Positions 60,031 to 64,000 of a stretch of 64,000 bases of DNA are shown here, one piece after another (the stretch's first letter is position 1; each line of letters begins with the position of its first letter). Source of the DNA: Spirosoma panaciterrae DSM 21099 (GTDB lineage Bacteria > Bacteroidota > Bacteroidia > Cytophagales > Spirosomataceae); assembly GCF_000374025.1 (NCBI RefSeq), contig NZ_KB893184.1, positions 124,001-188,000 on the forward strand, given 5' to 3'. A model generated the notes under the pieces. It had not been told where the DNA came from. It ran no database searches and saw only the letters and a list, made by a program, of their open reading frames with translations. Both the position numbers and the translations under genes were made by a program.

Positions 60031-62400
60031 TTACTTTGGTTCATCGATCTCAATCCGCAGCAATTTATCGGAGTCGTATTGCGGAGCCATCGTTTTGTCA
60101 TTGACCTTTAGTTTGCTCACGTTCTCAAAGCCCAAAGAGGCCTCGATCAGTGGCTGCCCTTGTAACTGTACATCCAATTCATTACCTGTTTTTGCGGCAT
60201 ACAGAAACACTTTCGAGAGCGAGCTGAGCAGGGGTTTTCCGTTTCGGCGCAGGTAGCTCCCGTTGCTGACGAAAACCGACGATAGGTTGGCGGGGTCCTG
60301 ACGGTCGGCACCTACGGGAAACGACAGGGCGGTTATGTACGCGTCGGTCTCCCAGCCATCGATGATCGTATTGGCGTTGCGGTGCATCAGCCGACCATCG
60401 GCGAGCAGATTAATGTATACGTCGGTGACCTGGCTATTTTGCGTGATCCGCACACCGATGTAGTTGGTGCCTTCAAACTTTTCGATGACAGGCAGATTGC
60501 TTCGTCCGGCGGCTCCGCTGGCCCCCGACGACCCGGTTGCGGTCTGGATGGACCGATTGCGTTCGTCCAGCAACAGAATGGCGTTGACAAATTTGGTCCG
60601 GTCGGTTTTTTCGGGGGGCGACAACACGTAATAGGGAATCTGGACGTTGGTGGTTCGATCTTTCAGGCCGTACTCCGTCCGAAACTTCATCTTTTCGGGA
60701 AGGTCGTGCGGATAGCCCAGCGGCAGCATTTCGGGATAGAGGGGCCGGAACAGAATAGCTGCACTGTCTTTGGTGATCTCAAAATCAGGGCCGCGCTTAA
60801 CGGCTTTGTCGGCATAGTGCAACAGGTAATCGAAACTACCGATGTCGTAGGTTTTTACATCGTCGATGATCAGAATGACATTGCCAATCCAGAGAAAATT
60901 ACGGTAGTTACGCAGGAAATTCCGGGAGGTTGGGCCAGTAGCATCGGCCAGTAGGTATTTCAGTCGGACCCGTTCCGGCGTATCGGTCCCACGACTACCG
61001 CCGTCGATGAGGCTGTAGAGATGCCCCGGATTTTTAACGGCACTGTACTGGTCGCGGGCATCCTGCGCAACACCATTGAACAGGAGCACGTTGTGCGCGC
61101 GACTCGTCACGAAATAGCTGCTGTATTCGGGATTGCCATAACCCACATCGCCCCCATCGATCAGCAGGTTTTCGCCTTTATGGTAGAGCACAAACGAGCC
61201 TGCATCGGCATGGGCATGGTTCCAGGTAAAGCCACATTTCACGCCCAGCAACGTTGCATCGGGTTTCCACGAATCGCGCAGCATGCCCCAGCCCATCGAT
61301 TCATACAGCGCTGATGTGGGTAGCGTTGGTGTGGCCGGAACGGGCTTCGTTTCGGGATGATACAACAGGCCCATTGGCGTGTTGATGCCCAGGTCTTCCC
61401 GAAACGCGTTGCGGACCGTATGCTTCAGGTACCAGTAGTAATCATCTTTACCCAGCCCCAGGGCAATCAGCAGTTTGGCGGGTCGGTCGCCGTTGGCGAA
61501 ATCATTACTATCGCCAAAATTCAACGACATGATCGGCTTGCTGTCTGCGCGTGGGTAGGAGGCATGGATGAACCAGTCGACGGTTTTTTGGAGCAGTTGG
61601 TCGTACGGCATTTTAAGCGCTCCGACCGCGTTTGTGTACGCCAGTCGAAACAGCAGGTATTCCGATACACCATAATTTGCATAACTGACGCTCTCGTAGA
61701 ACCCCCCAGCCGGGTCGAAATTCGACGGTTTATTTTCCAGGATACTACCCGCAAAGGCAAACCACTGTCGGCTGTCCTGCATGATGCCGGAAGCCCATTG
61801 TTTAGCCTGCGGCACCTCGCTCATGACGGCCAGCGACGCCACACCTGCTTCAAAAACGATAGCGGCCCACCAGTTATGCCCCATGTTGTTGAGCGATTGA
61901 ATCCGCTTATCCTTCGAAACCCAATCGGCAAGAGAGGGCTCAATGCCCAGTTTCACAATTTTACCGGCTATGTCGTTGCGTTCGGCTTTGGTCAGCGAAT
62001 GGTAAATGGCATCGAACGTTACGGAAGCGGTCCAGTTGTTGTGGCTGGTGCCCAGTCCGGCATTCCAACGGGGTGTACGATCGTCCATGCCATCCCAGAA
62101 CGGGCGACCGACCAACTCGTTGAGCAGGGATTTGGCCCGGTCGGCATAGCGCTTGTCGCCGGTCAGGGTGTAAGCCAGCGCCAGTTGTTCCATGTTGCCC
62201 CCTTTAGGCTCCGTGAGCCACTTGTCGCACCGCTGCCGGATGGCGTTCCAGCTATTGGCCAGCAACGTATCGGTTTTGATGCGCTCTTTCAACCGTTCGG
62301 TTCGCTGTGGGGTATAGAACAGATACGGGTGCCCTTTCTGAGCCAGCACAGCCTGTGCACTACCAATCAGGGCAATCAGAATAAAGGAAATGATTTTCAT
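60031..62400 (-). CDS. Heparinase II/III-like polysaccharide lyase
   Basis: 789 aa from the ATG at 62400, which gives a signal peptide (FILIALIGSAQAVLAQ) and overlaps the upstream stop by 4 bp; a longer frame is open to 62475. An alpha-helical toroid (HPYLFYTPQRTERLKERI, NNMGHNWWAAIVFEAG, FDPAGGFYESVSYANYG) is followed by the heparinase II/III domain with WNHAHADAGSFVLYHKGENLLIDGG, whose His residues are the family signature. It cleaves uronic-acid-containing chains by beta-elimination, making the unsaturated ends that GH88 removes. Substrate (glycosaminoglycan, alginate or pectin type) not determinable. Confidence 0.85.
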   Translation of the reverse strand: MKIISFILIALIGSAQAVLAQKGHPYLFYTPQRTERLKERIKTDTLLANSWNAIRQRCDKWLTEPKGGNMEQLALAYTLTGDKRYADRAKSLLNELVGRPFWDGMDDRTPRWNAGLGTSHNNWTASVTFDAIYHSLTKAERNDIAGKIVKLGIEPSLADWVSKDKRIQSLNNMGHNWWAAIVFEAGVASLAVMSEVPQAKQWASGIMQDSRQWFAFAGSILENKPSNFDPAGGFYESVSYANYGVSEYLLFRLAYTNAVGALKMPYDQLLQKTVDWFIHASYPRADSKPIMSLNFGDSNDFANGDRPAKLLIALGLGKDDYYWYLKHTVRNAFREDLGINTPMGLLYHPETKPVPATPTLPTSALYESMGWGMLRDSWKPDATLLGVKCGFTWNHAHADAGSFVLYHKGENLLIDGGDVGYGNPEYSSYFVTSRAHNVLLFNGVAQDARDQYSAVKNPGHLYSLIDGGSRGTDTPERVRLKYLLADATGPTSRNFLRNYRNFLWIGNVILIIDDVKTYDIGSFDYLLHYADKAVKRGPDFEITKDSAAILFRPLYPEMLPLGYPHDLPEKMKFRTEYGLKDRTTNVQIPYYVLSPPEKTDRTKFVNAILLLDERNRSIQTATGSSGASGAAGRSNLPVIEKFEGTNYIGVRITQNSQVTDVYINLLADGRLMHRNANTIIDGWETDAYITALSFPVGADRQDPANLSSVFVSNGSYLRRNGKPLLSSLSKVFLYAAKTGNELDVQLQGQPLIEASLGFENVSKLKVNDKTMAPQYDSDKLLRIEIDEPK

Positions 62401-63998
62401 AATTCGAGAAAAAATGACCGTTCGACGGGGGGAGCCGACTGTACTTTCTGCCCTATGCTCGTGCCGTATTGCCACGCAGCCACGGTGACTTTCATGGGCA
62501 TTTTGCTGCGGGGCGGAATGGCCGTAAACACCATTCGATTGCCGTCAACCACCGCCGGACCTTCTTTGATGTAATAGTGTACCGGCAACCGGGCATCCGA
62601 AACAGCATTCAGGGGCAGCGATTTTATCCCGGCCTTCTGGTTCGGGATGATCGGGAACGTAATGGTTTGCGCCTGGCCTTCCCGGTTGGCGATGGGGAAA
62701 CGCATGTCGACCTGCTGAACGATGCTTTTGTAGGTTTGATCGCCCTCATTCGAAGCCAGTAGCCAGATGTCGTTCGAGCGTTTGGGGTTCGCAAAACCCA
62801 TGCGGTAAAAGCTGATCTGGAAAGTCGTATCGTTTACTTTTCGAACGGGGCCACAGATGCGGTCGATGGCAATGGGTGTGCGGGCGTGGTCCATGGCGGG
62901 TTGTATGCGCGAGGTATCCGTGAACGTGCTTTTCAGGTGGAATGTGATTCCGTCGGCATCGGGCAGAAACGGAAGCTGGTAGTTGGCGTGTGCTTTCGTT
63001 GGTTTCAGGATTTGTCCATGCTGCATGAAGCCCAGATGTTGGGTTTTCTTTCCTCGGGCTTTGCGGTAAATGGCTTCGATAGCCTCGGCCATTTCCTTGT
63101 CGAAACACCAGCCTGCTACGCGCTTATCGCCTTTGTAAGCGGCATACGGAGCGGGTTTTGCGGTGGGTAAGCTATCGCGTCGCCAGCGATCCATCAGCCA
63201 GCCTTTTTTGGGGTCAATCGGGTTCAGCACAACAGTATCCTGCTGGCCCGACGTTTCAGGTAATCGATACTGAGCCGCTTTCTCAAGATACAGCGCCAGA
63301 AACCGAACCATGTTGTCAGAATGGTCGAAGTGGCCCCGACCGGCATCGGCCAGTAGGCTAAAGGGTGTAGCTGGATGTTTGGCTATGTAAGCAAAGGCCG
63401 GGTTCAGCCGATCTTCCCACCACTCATATTCACCCATCACCATCAGGCCCGGTACGCCATCGATGGTGCGTCCAGCCCAGTCGGGATTCGGGCGACCACT
63501 GCCCGTCAGGTTCGTCTGCGGAGCATCCCCGTGTATGGACAGCACAGCCAGGGTTCGGCCGGGATTCCAGGCGGCAAAATTCCACGGGTAACTGGCCAGC
63601 GCCGAATGGCCAATCGGCACTACAGGGGCAATTTTTAGTTCGGTATAACCCGATACGTCTGCCAGCCGGGTCATCATATCGGTAAATTCAACCCCGGCTC
63701 TTTTTGATGAACGAGTCGGATTCCAGTCGAAGGTTTGGTTGAACATGGGTGTTACCCAAACGATAGCAAAGCCCAGTTTGGTCATCGTTTTTCGAAAATC
63801 GGGCTGTTCAAAAATGCCTTCTTCGAGCATATTGTGCTGCCCGACCACGACGCCCCGCACGTATCGACAGTTGTCGGGAATCCACAAAAAAGCCTGTGGG
63901 TGATCGTTCGTTTCGGGCGACGTTACCGACTGAACCGGAACCGACCATTGCCACACCTGCGCCCAGGCCGAACTGTGCAGGCATAGCATTAACCCCAA
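62397..63998 (-). CDS. Exported alpha/beta-hydrolase-like protein, probably 5'-truncated by window end
   Basis: 533 aa visible; the ATG at 63998 starts in the middle of a signal peptide (LMLCLHSSAWAQ), so the true start may lie beyond the window. Alpha/beta-hydrolase features: GVVVGQHNMLEEG, PIGHSALASYP (a GHSALA nucleophile elbow near 150), and LADAGRGHFDHSD with the late His. The second half is beta-rich. Likely a carbohydrate esterase or deacylase acting with the lyase. ATGA overlap with the heparinase gene shows tight co-translation. Confidence 0.65.
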   Translation of the reverse strand: MGLMLCLHSSAWAQVWQWSVPVQSVTSPETNDHPQAFLWIPDNCRYVRGVVVGQHNMLEEGIFEQPDFRKTMTKLGFAIVWVTPMFNQTFDWNPTRSSKRAGVEFTDMMTRLADVSGYTELKIAPVVPIGHSALASYPWNFAAWNPGRTLAVLSIHGDAPQTNLTGSGRPNPDWAGRTIDGVPGLMVMGEYEWWEDRLNPAFAYIAKHPATPFSLLADAGRGHFDHSDNMVRFLALYLEKAAQYRLPETSGQQDTVVLNPIDPKKGWLMDRWRRDSLPTAKPAPYAAYKGDKRVAGWCFDKEMAEAIEAIYRKARGKKTQHLGFMQHGQILKPTKAHANYQLPFLPDADGITFHLKSTFTDTSRIQPAMDHARTPIAIDRICGPVRKVNDTTFQISFYRMGFANPKRSNDIWLLASNEGDQTYKSIVQQVDMRFPIANREGQAQTITFPIIPNQKAGIKSLPLNAVSDARLPVHYYIKEGPAVVDGNRMVFTAIPPRSKMPMKVTVAAWQYGTSIGQKVQSAPPVERSFFLEL

Positions 63999-64000
63999 AA

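Noticed and set aside
58311..62574. Long plus-strand frames of 325 and 405 codons opposite the GH97 and heparinase genes
   Set aside because: The region is GC-richer and antisense frames stay open. They show no domain, signal or start context, while the minus-strand genes have clear families.

Overview
The window looks like a chromosomal segment of a Spirosoma-like member of the Bacteroidota (Cytophagales). The signs are TAnnTTTG-type promoters, a lack of Shine-Dalgarno sites, Wzi-type capsule and SusB-like GH97 proteins, DUF6371 and DUF4407 families, and several WD40/caspase and CHAT proteins. Genus is inferred from protein style only. About 1-56.7 kb is accessory DNA. About 56.8-64 kb is an ordinary polysaccharide-degradation operon.

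Layout. 0-2.5 kb: replication-like module (iterons, DUF6371 Toprim protein, HTH protein with a triplicated domain). 2.6-11.1 kb: exported, envelope and capsule genes, a Bor-like lipoprotein, an orphan LytTR regulator, and a long gap at 5.9-7.3 kb. 11.3-24.7 kb: prophage-like region on the minus strand, with tape measure, large tail protein and a tail-chaperone-like gene broken at a T9 run, then XRE and Rha regulators on the plus strand. No head, terminase or lysis genes are seen. 24.9-31.8 kb: lipoprotein and a type III restriction-modification locus whose Mod gene is split in two overlapping frames. 32.2-32.8 kb: two probable paralogous small RNAs around a small gene.

32.9-56.7 kb is probably one integrated island. 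Both ends carry the same 19-bp 3' tRNA fragment, and the left copy is followed by a terminator and an N-terminal scrap of a tyrosine integrase. The island holds an exported WD40-caspase, a minus-strand operon (unknown 519-aa protein, anti-sigma/TPR-like protein, caspase, TPR-CHAT protein split at an A10 run), a divergent plus-strand operon (VirD4/TraG-like ATPase, coiled-coil protein, DUF4407 membrane protein, membrane protein, GH108-like lysozyme with a Ser-rich tail, HerA-like ATPase), a caspase-TPR protein, a dead EndoG-type nuclease, and a tRNA array.

The tRNA array is the most striking part. It encodes tRNA-Pro, -Tyr, -Cys, -Trp and -Gln plus a degenerate Ser(GCT)-like tRNA. It is preceded by a promoter, a 25-codon leader peptide and an intrinsic terminator 8 nt before the first tRNA. 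Twelve consecutive leader codons read QYQPQPSSCQYW, that is, only amino acids whose tRNAs are in the array. The leader RNA can form competing 1:2, 2:3 and 3:4 pairings like a classical amino-acid attenuator. The simplest reading is a tRNA operon that senses depletion of its own products by ribosome stalling and antiterminates.

56.8-64 kb: four minus-strand genes (GH88, GH97, heparinase-II/III-like lyase, alpha/beta-hydrolase-like protein running to the window edge) for uronic-acid-containing polysaccharide breakdown.
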